From Gammaproteobacteria bacterium (lineage in GTDB: Bacteria; Pseudomonadota; Gammaproteobacteria; Nitrosococcales; Methylophagaceae), in NCBI GenBank assembly GCA_002402245.1, contig NVVP01000023.1, positions 5,900 through 21,353 on the forward strand: a stretch of DNA of 15,454 nt. The letters run 5' to 3'. Shown piece by piece: positions 7,643 to 13,204 of this stretch. Position numbers and translations under genes: made by a program. The notes beneath the pieces were generated by a model that worked only from the letters and a program-made list of their open reading frames with translations, was not told the origin of the DNA and ran no database searches. Positions within the stretch are counted from its first letter, which is position 1. Every line of letters starts with the position of its first letter.

Positions 7643-7822
7643 TTATTTGGTTAAAATAAGTTTGCCACTTTTAGTGATTTGTAAAAAATAATGCTTATCT
7701 TGGTGCTTAATAATGATTGATTTCTCACCTTGAAACAAAGCACCAGATTGATAGGTTAATCGCTTAGCTGAGGTTGCTGACAGTCTGTAAGCAATTGAGC
7801 CTGAATTCGATTTATTATCCAT
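7643..7822 (-). CDS. hemP: Hemin uptake protein HemP/HmuP, 59 aa
   Basis: This short frame encodes a protein ending HYFLQITKSGKLILTK, the signature of the HemP/HmuP family, with the preceding ALFQGEKSIIIKHQDKHY matching the family's strand pattern. HemP proteins are small cytoplasmic factors needed for heme utilisation; in Burkholderia and Bradyrhizobium HmuP acts as an activator of the heme receptor gene. The ATG at 7822 has GGGTGA upstream. It lies 15 bases after the Cys-rich 80-aa gene and is almost certainly co-transcribed with it from the Fur-box promoter at 8120-8148. No heme receptor or transporter is next to it, which is unusual. The 112 bases downstream hold only a small hairpin (7560-7574). 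Confidence 0.9.
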   Translation of the reverse strand: MDNKSNSGSIAYRLSATSAKRLTYQSGALFQGEKSIIIKHQDKHYFLQITKSGKLILTK

Positions 7823-7837
7823 TTGTCACCCTGCCTG

Positions 7838-8080
7838 CTAACTATGCAGTTTTGTAACCGTACTATTGTGAAAGTTATAGCCTGGCTCGGCCTGTTCACG
7901 TGCTTTCAATTTCATTAGCCCTTTGCCCATATCTTGAGCCAAGCCTTGAAAATGTTCCGCTGAGATACGAAGCGTCATCGCGCCCATCATCAAATGGATC
8001 ATGTCACAATCAGCACAATACTGAATATCACAGGTAGGTGCTTTTAATAATGTTTCTGGTTTACACGAGGGTGAGCTCAT
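7838..8080 (-). CDS. Small cysteine-rich protein upstream of hemP, 80 aa
   Basis: I do not recognise a named family. The N-terminal third carries Cys17, Cys22, Cys25 and His29 in a C-x4-C-x2-C-x3-H arrangement, plus Cys6. This could bind zinc, iron or an iron-sulfur cluster. The following stretch (MMGAMTLRISAEHFQGLAQDM) looks like a compact soluble domain. The ATG has AAGGA at a good distance. Position as first gene of a Fur-controlled pair with hemP suggests a role in heme or iron sensing or handling; this rests on context alone. No signal peptide or membrane helix is seen, so it is probably cytoplasmic. Confidence 0.75.
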   Translation of the reverse strand: MSSPSCKPETLLKAPTCDIQYCADCDMIHLMMGAMTLRISAEHFQGLAQDMGKGLMKLKAREQAEPGYNFHNSTVTKLHS

Positions 8081-8119
8081 AAGGTTTCCTTGGAAGTCAT
8101 AGTACTAAAATCTATTTAG

Positions 8120-8148
8120 ATGGTAACGATTCTCATTTGCAATGTCAA
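8120..8148 (-). promoter_or_regulatory. Fur-controlled sigma-70 promoter of the Cys-rich gene and hemP
   Basis: On the minus strand a perfect -35 TTGACA (8148-8143) is followed after 17 bases by TACCAT (8125-8120). The spacer is occupied by a Fur-type 19-mer (8122-8140) matching the consensus at 14 of 19 positions by hand count. The -35 begins right after the stop of the upstream 90-aa gene. Repression in high iron is expected. Confidence 0.78.
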
Positions 8149-8421
8149 TTATGCTGTATCGAGAAACATATCGTTTTCATCGTAAAATAAGCCTAGGCTT
8201 TTATTAGAGCGTTCTCCCCAATAAAGCTGCCACCACGTCTTGGCTTTCTCTTGCCATTGCTGCTGATGATGGTTATTGGCATCTTGCTTTTGTAATAAGT
8301 GATAGTTTCGAGAGATATGAAGCGCTAAACAAGGATCATGCTCTTGGTAATACATCTTTTCTAACTGATCATTAGCACTTAACAGCAGTTCACAGTCTCT
8401 TTCTGAATTAACCGTACTCAT
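8149..8421 (-). CDS. Unrecognised small soluble protein, 90 aa
   Basis: The product is hydrophilic and unusually rich in His, Gln and Trp (NNHHQQQWQEKAKTWWQLYW, residues 49-68), with cysteines at 10 and 31 and no signal peptide or membrane helix. I cannot assign it to a family. Its ATG overlaps the TGA of the 64-aa gene (ATGA), so the two are translationally coupled. The His-rich segment could contact metal or heme, which is speculation. Placement between two iron-type promoters suggests induction under iron limitation. Confidence 0.68.
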   Translation of the reverse strand: MSTVNSERDCELLLSANDQLEKMYYQEHDPCLALHISRNYHLLQKQDANNHHQQQWQEKAKTWWQLYWGERSNKSLGLFYDENDMFLDTA

Positions 8422-8612
8422 GATAGACGCAGCGTACTAGCAGCAGCAGAACGAATCATAGCCCATACTCCTTTTTGGGAAGACTTATCTAAACAATTAA
8501 AATCGGAGGCATGTAACTTTCCTTCACGAATTAATGATTCAAGTGTGCTGGGTTCGAATGCCACATGAATATGCGGTACTGATTGTATTGGGAAGTTTTC
8601 TATATTCATCAT
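8418..8612 (-). CDS. Unrecognised small protein, 64 aa, first gene of a two-gene unit
   Basis: The product has no signal peptide or membrane helix. It contains PHIHVAFEPSTLESLI, then KLHASDFNCLDKSSQKGVWAMIRSA, with a single cysteine (Cys40) and three histidines. AGGAGAG lies just before the ATG at 8612; a second ATG follows immediately, so either may be used. The downstream 90-aa gene overlaps its stop by four bases. The promoter upstream is strong and carries a weak Fur-like element, which would place this unit with the neighbouring heme/iron genes. Function unknown. Confidence 0.7.
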   Translation of the reverse strand: MMNIENFPIQSVPHIHVAFEPSTLESLIREGKLHASDFNCLDKSSQKGVWAMIRSAAASTLRLS

Positions 8613-8645
8613 TCTCTCCTTAGTTGTTTTTTCTATTGAGATTTG

Positions 8646-8689
8646 ATTATAATTAGCTAAAACACCAAATGCAAGTGATTCCTATTTGT
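8646..8689 (-). promoter_or_regulatory. Sigma-70 promoter with weak Fur-like element for the 64/90-aa unit
   Basis: On the minus strand TTGCAT (8674-8669) and a perfect TATAAT (8651-8646) are 17 bases apart. The AT-rich element at 8671-8689, overlapping the -35, matches the Fur consensus at only 10 of 19 positions but has the GCAA..ATTTG arms seen in other sites here. The promoter is convincing; Fur control is tentative. Confidence 0.6.
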
Positions 8690-8806
8690 ATTTTAAGATA
8701 CCGTTTTGTATAAACTTTATTTTTTCTCTAAGGCTGTTCGTTCTTAGTTTGTTAAACCCTCGTAAAATAAGGGGTATTCATTATTTGTAAACATTAAAGA
8801 GTAAAC

Positions 8807-8848
8807 TTGATCTAGATCAAATTAAATAAAAACAACAACACTTATTAT
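8807..8848 (+). promoter_or_regulatory. FNR-type class II promoter of pseudoazurin
   Basis: TTGATCTAGATCAA (8807-8820) is a perfect match to the FNR consensus TTGAT-N4-ATCAA. A -10 TATTAT lies at 8843-8848, which predicts a start near 8855 and puts the palindrome centre (8813.5) at about -41.5, the classical activator position. Activation under low oxygen is expected; a CRP-family relative such as DNR could use the same site. Confidence 0.75.
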
Positions 8849-9046
8849 TAAACAATAGTTAATTATTACGAGAACAGCTTATTCATCACATCGTATCGCG
8901 CCGCCTCGAGAAAAGCGCCCTTTTATGAACCTTACTTTTAGCCTTCACTGATAATAAGCACACTAGTAAGAGTCCTAAGCAAACTCATCTAATGATGCTA
9001 ATGCTAAAACCATTTACAAAATAACTTTTAACTTAAGGATAAAATA
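8849..9046 (+). other. Long leader of the pseudoazurin transcript
   Basis: About 190 bases separate the predicted start from the pseudoazurin ATG. They contain two very short frames (MNLTFSLH from 8924, MMLMLKPFTK from 8992), a GC-richer patch at 8898-8921 and no terminator or recognised riboswitch. The stretch 8690-8806 before the FNR box shows no gene or other signal I can support. Confidence 0.35.
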
Positions 9047-9523
9047 ATGACAAATAAAACATTTAAAATTATATCTATTATCGGCTTTACCCTCTTCACT
9101 TCAATGCTAGGAATTCAAACAGTCTATGCTGACGCAGGCGATACGGCCGCACATACAGTAAAAATGTTGAATAGCGGTGAAGAGGGAATGATGGTTTTTG
9201 AACCTGCTTTTATTCGCGTAAAAAAAGGGGAGTCAGTTACTTTTTTACCTACCGATCCTGGCCATGACTCTGTTTCCGTCTACACCCCTGAAGGAGCATC
9301 GGGCTGGGCAGGAAAGAATTCAAAAGAAGTCACCGTTACCTTTGATACCGAAGGCGTCTACCTTTATAAATGTACTCCTCACGCAATGATGGGAATGGTA
9401 GGCGTAATTCAAGTAGGTGAAACTCACAATAAGAAGGCCGTTAAAAAAGCCGTTAAAAAACTATCTAAAACTGTTGCAATGAATAAAGATCGTCTAAAAA
9501 AGTATATGGCTGACGTTAAATAG
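9047..9523 (+). CDS. Pseudoazurin (periplasmic blue copper electron carrier)
   Basis: A Sec signal peptide (residues 1-28, cleavage near VYA-DA) precedes a cupredoxin domain with all four type 1 copper ligands: His73, Cys109, His112 and Met117, in the KCTPHxxxGM spacing of pseudoazurins. MVFEPAFIRVKKGESVTFLPTD and GMVGVIQVG are family hallmarks. The tail from residue 128 is rich in lysine, at the place where pseudoazurins have C-terminal helices. Pseudoazurin carries electrons in the periplasm, typically to copper nitrite reductase or nitrous oxide reductase, and the FNR-type promoter fits that use. No denitrification gene is in the window, so the partner is unknown. AAGGATAAA precedes the start, and a strong terminator follows. 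Confidence 0.94.
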   Translation: MTNKTFKIISIIGFTLFTSMLGIQTVYADAGDTAAHTVKMLNSGEEGMMVFEPAFIRVKKGESVTFLPTDPGHDSVSVYTPEGASGWAGKNSKEVTVTFDTEGVYLYKCTPHAMMGMVGVIQVGETHNKKAVKKAVKKLSKTVAMNKDRLKKYMADVK

Positions 9524-9546
9524 CCCCCTTTTTTTCACTCCAAACT

Positions 9547-9762
9547 TTAGGGGCTGTCTATTTTATAATGACGAGCCCCTTTTTTAATCTTTTCATCTAA
9601 CTCAACATAAGAAGCTAAAAGCCCCAATAGCGTGAACTCTATCGTCACTATTATAAAAAAAACTTCCGTTATTTCTGGTAGATACACTAATAGCCATCGT
9701 TGGATGGATATTACTGTGGCATTAACTAATTTAGCTACATTATGATTGCATTTTTGACTCTG
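9547..9762 (-). pseudogene. Possible remnant or start-less small membrane-protein frame
   Basis: A 71-codon frame without stops runs on the minus strand and ends inside the pseudoazurin terminator. Its last 46 codons, from a GTG at 9687, read like protein: VYLPEITEVFFIIVTIEF, then a hydrophobic LLGLLASY, then a charged VELDEKIKKGARHYKIDSP. No ATG occurs in frame and no clear ribosome binding site is seen. Just upstream on the same strand, 9817-9939 has another protein-like 40-codon frame (ending KDEAVAIINRVVELGDKIGID). Together they may be remains of one decayed gene, two small genes, or chance. Nothing else is seen in the gene-free stretch 9586-9882. Confidence 0.3.
9549..9585 (+). terminator. 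Rho-independent terminator of pseudoazurin
   Basis: AGGGGCT (9549-9555) pairs with AGCCCCT (9574-9580), with a further GTC/GAC pairing across a one-base bulge, and is followed by TTTTTT. An earlier AGCCCC at 9522-9527, overlapping the stop codon, could pair with the same GGGGCT, so two exclusive hairpins are possible. Confidence 0.85.
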
Positions 9763-9882
9763 CTAACTCTTAGCTTTATTTAAAATCAGCTATTCTTTGG
9801 CAGATTCCTTTCATACTTAATCTATGCCTATTTTATCCCCCAGCTCAACCACACGATTGATAATCGCTACAGCCTCATCTTT

Positions 9883-9912
9883 TTGACAATAATAATCATT
9901 TGTATTTAAACT
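9883..9912 (+). promoter_or_regulatory. Fur-controlled promoter of the second HsmA-family gene
   Basis: A perfect -35 TTGACA (9883-9888) precedes a -10-like TAAACT (9907-9912) at 18 bases. A Fur-type 19-mer at 9885-9903 matches the consensus at 14 of 19 positions by hand count and fills the spacer, the same design as the hemP-unit promoter. The -10 is weak, so the start point is uncertain. Confidence 0.65.
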
Positions 9913-9962
9913 AATTAAATTAAACCTGCCTAATATCACCCACAATTAAAACTTAAATTACT

Positions 9963-10340
9963 ATGCCTATTGAAATAATCATCGCCACAGTACTCTTTAC
10001 ACTGGCTTTAATCTTATATTCTATTGCTATATGGAATGAACGTTTAACTAGGGTATTAAAACCTTGGCACCTTCAGGTGTTTTTCTTTGGCGTCCTTGCT
10101 GATGCTCTTGGTGTGTGGATAACCTATAAAGCTGTAGGCGCAATCGTTTTTACCCCACATGCTATTTTAGGATTTTCCGCTTTAGCACTTATGACCATTA
10201 ATTTTTTATGGGTATTGATTATATTTATAAGAAATAAACAAGGCCAACAACGCTTCCATCAATTTGGTTTATCTGTCTGGAGTATTTGGATAATCTCTTA
10301 TCTGTCAGGCTTTGCGACCGGTATACAGAAAATATTATAA
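9963..10340 (+). CDS. HsmA-family four-helix membrane protein, copy 2 (Fur-box promoter)
   Basis: This 125-residue membrane protein is a paralogue of the product of 5822-6199: same length, same four-helix plan, and shared motifs (WNERLTRVLKPWH, ISYLSG). His36, His66 and His99 match histidines of copy 1, but copy 1's His80 is Asn80 here, so if these residues bind heme, one ligand has been lost. Unlike copy 1 it stands alone, and its promoter carries a good Fur operator, pointing to induction when iron is scarce, while copy 1 travels with ferritin. The ribosome binding site is poor. I see no clear terminator in the 60 bases after it. Confidence 0.82.
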   Translation: MPIEIIIATVLFTLALILYSIAIWNERLTRVLKPWHLQVFFFGVLADALGVWITYKAVGAIVFTPHAILGFSALALMTINFLWVLIIFIRNKQGQQRFHQFGLSVWSIWIISYLSGFATGIQKIL

Positions 10341-10402
10341 GGTCAATATGGCTATACCAATTGGCCCCTGAAAAGAAACTTCAAATAAATCCGATTAAAA
10401 GC

Positions 10403-10431
10403 TTGACAGTGAAAATAAGAATCATTATCAT
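10403..10431 (+). promoter_or_regulatory. Strong sigma-70 promoter with near-consensus Fur box
   Basis: TTGACA (10403-10408) and TATCAT (10426-10431) are 17 bases apart. The 19-mer at 10411-10429 matches the Fur consensus at 16 of 19 positions by hand count, the best in the window, and covers the spacer and most of the -10. Tight repression in iron-rich cells is expected. Confidence 0.88.
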
Positions 10432-10437
10432 TCTTAT

Positions 10438-10597
10438 CAACTGCTGATTTATTTGAGATGACATTTTTACTCTCCGGTTTTAATTATCTCAAATTGCATG
10501 CGAAGGTATATCGTATTGTGAAACCAGCAGCCAGTGGAAAAACACCCTTTTCTACTTCATAATATAAAACAGTGGGTCTCTCATGACCCACTGTTTT
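10438..10597 (+). ncRNA. Candidate RyhB-like iron-responsive small RNA
   Basis: A near-consensus Fur promoter is followed by about 160 nt and a strong intrinsic terminator, with no well-supported gene between. The segment 10488-10501 (CTCAAATTGCATGC) matches 11 of 14 bases of the E. coli RyhB core CTCACATTGCTTCC, recalled from memory, the part that pairs with target mRNAs. RyhB is made in iron starvation and, with Hfq, shuts down mRNAs of iron-using and iron-storage proteins, ferritins among them. RNAs longer than the 90-nt E. coli form are known in vibrios. A 34-codon frame overlaps the transcript but lacks a spaced Shine-Dalgarno. Promoter and terminator are secure; the RyhB identity is an inference from context and a short match. 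Confidence 0.68.
10458..10562 (+). CDS. Alternative reading: 34-codon frame within the Fur-controlled transcript
   Basis: ATG at 10458 to TAA at 10562 encodes 34 residues (starts MTFLLSGFNYLK, ends ASGKTPFSTS), with a hydrophobic start and a basic middle. It spans most of the Fur-controlled transcript, ends just before the terminator, and lies about 20 bases from the predicted start. GAG directly abuts the ATG, too close for a normal ribosome binding site. It may be a chance frame inside the small RNA, a small protein, or part of a dual-function RNA. Confidence 0.22.
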   Translation: MTFLLSGFNYLKLHAKVYRIVKPAASGKTPFSTS

Positions 10598-10598
10598 A
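10565..10598 (+). terminator. Rho-independent terminator of the candidate small RNA
   Basis: TAAAACAGTGGGTC (10565-10578) pairs perfectly with GACCCACTGTTTTA (10585-10598) around a six-base TCTCAT loop. The stem's own 3' TTTT supplies the U tract, as in many Hfq-dependent small RNAs. Confidence 0.88.
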
Positions 10599-10675
10599 AA
10601 TTTGAAAAAATAGCCATTCCTTACAAAACAACATATAAACATCTCCCCGTTAAAGCCTCATGAAAAATACTCCCG

Positions 10676-10681
10676 TATAAT
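10676..10681 (+). promoter_or_regulatory. Probable -10 element of the efpL promoter
   Basis: A perfect TATAAT lies 33 bases before the efpL start. No good -35 is seen at 16-18 bases (TTAAAG at 10650-10655 is 20 bases away). The gene-free stretch 10599-10675 between the upstream terminator and this element shows nothing else. Confidence 0.5.
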
Positions 10682-10714
10682 ACATCTCTATATTTATCTA
10701 ACTAGAGAAGAATC

Positions 10715-11281
10715 ATGCCTAAAGCAAGTGATCTTAAACGTGGAATGGTAGTAGAAGTCGACGATGAACCCTACTCAGTAAAATCAATTGAAGTGCGTAA
10801 CCCCTCTTCTCGTGGCGCATCTACCTTATATAAAGTCCGTTTTAACCACCTTAAAACCAAACAAAAACGTGATGAATCGCTAAAAGGTGATGATTTTCTA
10901 AAAGAAGTCGATTGTGAACGTAAGTTATTACAATTCTCTTTTAAAGATGATGATGGTTACACCTTTATGAGCTTAGATGATTATGAACAATACACCATCA
11001 ATGCTGATGATATTGACGATGAAAAAAACTATTTAATTGAAGGCCTTGAAGGTGTTGTTTCTATACTACTTGATGGCATTTTAGTGGCCATCGAACTACC
11101 CGCTGCAGTCGCAATGGAAATAATCGATACCGCCCCAGGAATTAAAGGTGCTTCAGCTACGGCTAGAACCAAACCAGCCACCTTTTCTACCGGATTAGAA
11201 ATTCAAGTTCCTGAATATATTGAACCCGGTGAAGTGGTCAAAATAAACACCGTTTCAGCTAAATTTATGTCTCGTGCATAA
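10715..11281 (+). CDS. yeiP: Elongation factor P-like protein EfpL (YeiP)
   Basis: The 188-residue protein aligns end to end with E. coli YeiP/EfpL: an N-terminal KOW-like domain, then two OB folds, with the signature APGIKGASATARTKPATFSTGL near residues 139-161. The loop that enters the ribosomal active site reads NPSSRGAST, with Arg33 at the place where canonical EF-P carries its modified lysine; this marks the EfpL subfamily. EfpL relieves ribosome stalling at difficult sequences such as proline stretches. GAGAAG precedes the ATG. ybaN starts 11 bases after its stop, so they are probably co-transcribed. It has its own promoter downstream of the small RNA terminator. Confidence 0.95.
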   Translation: MPKASDLKRGMVVEVDDEPYSVKSIEVRNPSSRGASTLYKVRFNHLKTKQKRDESLKGDDFLKEVDCERKLLQFSFKDDDGYTFMSLDDYEQYTINADDIDDEKNYLIEGLEGVVSILLDGILVAIELPAAVAMEIIDTAPGIKGASATARTKPATFSTGLEIQVPEYIEPGEVVKINTVSAKFMSRA

Positions 11282-11292
11282 CTGATAGCACC

Positions 11293-11682
11293 ATGATTGT
11301 TAACAGCAAGGTTAAACGCTATACCCTACTATTCCTAGGCTGGTTTTTTATTGTTCTAGGGACTATTGGGATCTTATTACCTTTGTTGCCCACCACTCCC
11401 TTCCTGCTGCTCGCATTAGCGTGTTTCTCCAGAAGCTCCCCACGATTTTATCGCATGCTATTAGATAACAAATGGTTTGGCCCACCGCTACAGCAGTGGG
11501 AACAAACTAAAACCGTTCGAAGGTCAATAAAAAAGAAAGTCTTTCTATTAATCATCGTTACTTTCAGTGTTTCGATTGCAGTCTTAGCGGGTCGGCTTGG
11601 GCTGCAATTAATGTTAGCCTGTTTTGCCGTTATTTTATTAGGCTTTATTTATCGCTTAAATGAACCTGAGTCACCACGCTAA
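11293..11682 (+). CDS. ybaN: YbaN family (DUF454) inner membrane protein
   Basis: The 129-residue protein carries the DUF454 signature LGWFFIVLGTIGILLPLLPTTPFLLLA followed by ACFSRSSPRFYRMLLDN and FGPPLQQWE. Hydrophobic segments lie at about residues 11-44 and 83-121. The family sits in the inner membrane and has no firm function; members are often found near heme or iron genes. The start lacks a recognisable ribosome binding site and lies 11 bases after the efpL stop, so translation may depend on coupling with efpL. Confidence 0.9.
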   Translation: MIVNSKVKRYTLLFLGWFFIVLGTIGILLPLLPTTPFLLLALACFSRSSPRFYRMLLDNKWFGPPLQQWEQTKTVRRSIKKKVFLLIIVTFSVSIAVLAGRLGLQLMLACFAVILLGFIYRLNEPESPR

Positions 11683-11741
11683 GCCTATTAATATCCAGCT
11701 ATACCTTTGAAACTTTACTTAAACTTAAGTTAGGACCCCAC

Positions 11742-12086
11742 ATGCAATTAAATGAATTTTTAGCCTCATTGAATAAAACAGAAGAGAACATAGACTTTGC
11801 CACCACCATGGCGACAATCGATGATAACTACCTTTTTTCGCCAACATCATTTAACAATGGTGACTGTGTAAATGAAAGTAATACTAATAATGGTTCATGC
11901 AAGATCTTTGCATTCGGCTTACTTAACAAGCTGACAGAACAACAAACACTGGCCTGCTTTGGTGATTATTACCGACAAGATGTGCTTGGAAATCCAAAGG
12001 GTGATGATCACCAAAACATCCGTAACTTTATGAGCACAGGCTGGGCGGGCATTAAATTTAATGGTGAAGCTTTAACTCGCACATAG
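11742..12086 (+). CDS. HopJ-family protein (not a true effector here)
   Basis: The 114-residue protein matches the HopJ family (Pfam name HopJ type III effector): the N-terminal FxxTMxxIDxNYxFxPTxFxNG motif, then KIFAFGLLNKLTEQQTLACFGDYYRQDVLGNPKGDDHQNIRNFM with FGDYYR and HQNIRNFM as the most typical parts. It is a small soluble protein common in marine gammaproteobacteria without a type III secretion system, so the family name should not be read as function. AGGA precedes the ATG. It follows ybaN by 59 bases and shares a bidirectional terminator with mscS. Confidence 0.88.
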   Translation: MQLNEFLASLNKTEENIDFATTMATIDDNYLFSPTSFNNGDCVNESNTNNGSCKIFAFGLLNKLTEQQTLACFGDYYRQDVLGNPKGDDHQNIRNFMSTGWAGIKFNGEALTRT

Positions 12087-12095
12087 TTCAGGCAA

Positions 12096-12138
12096 AAAAA
12101 TAGCCCAAATAGAATCTATATCTACCTGGGCTATTTTT
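12096..12138. terminator. Bidirectional terminator between hopJ and mscS
   Basis: AAAAATAGCCCA (12096-12107) pairs with TGGGCTATTTTT (12127-12138) around a 19-base loop. The A and T runs on both sides give a U tract in either direction, serving the converging genes. Confidence 0.88.
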
Positions 12139-12154
12139 AACTACAAATGTTTAT

Positions 12155-12970
12155 TTATTTTTTATATAAATGAACATCGCGTTGTGGGAATGGGATACTG
12201 CAACCAGATGCTTCAATAGCTGCTTTCAATAAAGGACGAATTTCAAAGAAGTAAGTCCAGTAATTTTCCGTTTTTACAAAACCACGAACGAGGAAGTCAA
12301 CTGAGCTTTCTCCTAAATCAGTCACTGCTACAATATTTGATTCACCCTGCAAAATAAGTGAATGTTCGGCCAGCACAGCTTCTAATGCTGCTTTAGCTTT
12401 ATAAATATCATCGCTGTACGCAATACCAACCGACACTTCAACTGCACGAATATCGTTAGCAGTATGATTAATAATATTGCCATTGGCTAATGGGCCATTA
12501 GGTAAAATCAAAATACGCTTATCAAATGTTTCTAAGGTAGTAACAAAAATACCAATGTTTTTAACAATACCTTCTAAGCCTTGTGCTTCCACATAATCCG
12601 ACACTTTAAATGGTCGGAAAATCAAAATCATCACGCCACCGGCGAAATTAGACAGGCTACCTTGTAAGGCCAGGCCCACAGCCAAACCTGCAGCACCTAA
12701 AATGGCAATAAAGGAGGTTGTTTCAATTCCTACCATTGATGCAACACTGATAACCAATAGTACTTTCAGTAATACATCCACACCACTGGCAATAAATTTA
12801 GCCAGCGTTTCATCCGCTACACTTGTTGATGTCTGTTTTGAAAGCGCCTTAATGACCCGCTTAATTATCCATAAGCCAATAACTAAAACCAATACGGCTA
12901 AGAGAAATTGACTACCATAACTGATGGTAAGGTCAGTAAACTTCTCGAATTTGGAAGCTAAATCATCCAT
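12155..12970 (-). CDS. mscS: Small-conductance mechanosensitive channel MscS
   Basis: The 271-residue protein aligns with E. coli MscS (286 residues). Helices lie at about 22-41 and 60-82, and the pore helix carries the Gly/Ala packing pattern ILGAAGLAVGLALQGSLSNFAGG (90-112), followed by FRPFKVSDYV and the beta domain with ILPNGPLANGNIIN (154-167). The C-terminal domain ends in SIPFPQRDVHLY. It forms a heptameric inner-membrane channel that opens under membrane tension to release solutes on hypo-osmotic shock. AAGGA precedes the ATG. It is transcribed alone, divergent from serA and convergent with hopJ. Confidence 0.95.
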   Translation of the reverse strand: MDDLASKFEKFTDLTISYGSQFLLAVLVLVIGLWIIKRVIKALSKQTSTSVADETLAKFIASGVDVLLKVLLVISVASMVGIETTSFIAILGAAGLAVGLALQGSLSNFAGGVMILIFRPFKVSDYVEAQGLEGIVKNIGIFVTTLETFDKRILILPNGPLANGNIINHTANDIRAVEVSVGIAYSDDIYKAKAALEAVLAEHSLILQGESNIVAVTDLGESSVDFLVRGFVKTENYWTYFFEIRPLLKAAIEASGCSIPFPQRDVHLYKK

Positions 12971-13159
12971 TGTTAATCCTTTATAATGTGGAAATTATTT
13001 AAAACAACACTTTAACTTAGATTAGTAAATTATGTCTCCCTATTTTGACTGATTATGTCGTTATTAAAGCGAAATATAACGTTAATCTCTGCAAATATTA
13101 CTGTTCGTTCTAAAAATGTCACAAGCAAACTGTTAGGTAAATTATTCCAACAGACCTGC

Positions 13160-13165
13160 TATAAT
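13160..13165 (+). promoter_or_regulatory. Probable -10 element of the serA promoter
   Basis: TATAAT lies 39 bases before the serA start. The region upstream at the expected -35 distance is a poor match. The 234-base gap between mscS and serA holds the promoters of both divergent genes; I could not define the mscS one. Confidence 0.5.
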
Positions 13166-13204
13166 AATAAGCTTGCCTATTAATCCAACTAAGATAAATA
13201 AAAC

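Noticed and set aside
8807..8820. Palindrome read as a CRP site
   Set aside because: It fits the FNR consensus exactly, whereas the CRP pattern TGTGA-N6-TCACA is absent.
8924..9031. Leader peptides in the pseudoazurin 5' region
   Set aside because: The frames are 8 and 10 codons long with no ribosome binding site or residue pattern suggesting attenuation.
11742..12086. HopJ protein as a type III effector
   Set aside because: The family is widespread in free-living marine bacteria and no secretion genes are in the window; only the family name suggests an effector.
12702..12911. Plus-strand open frame opposite mscS
   Set aside because: Antisense shadow of the strongly conserved MscS pore region.
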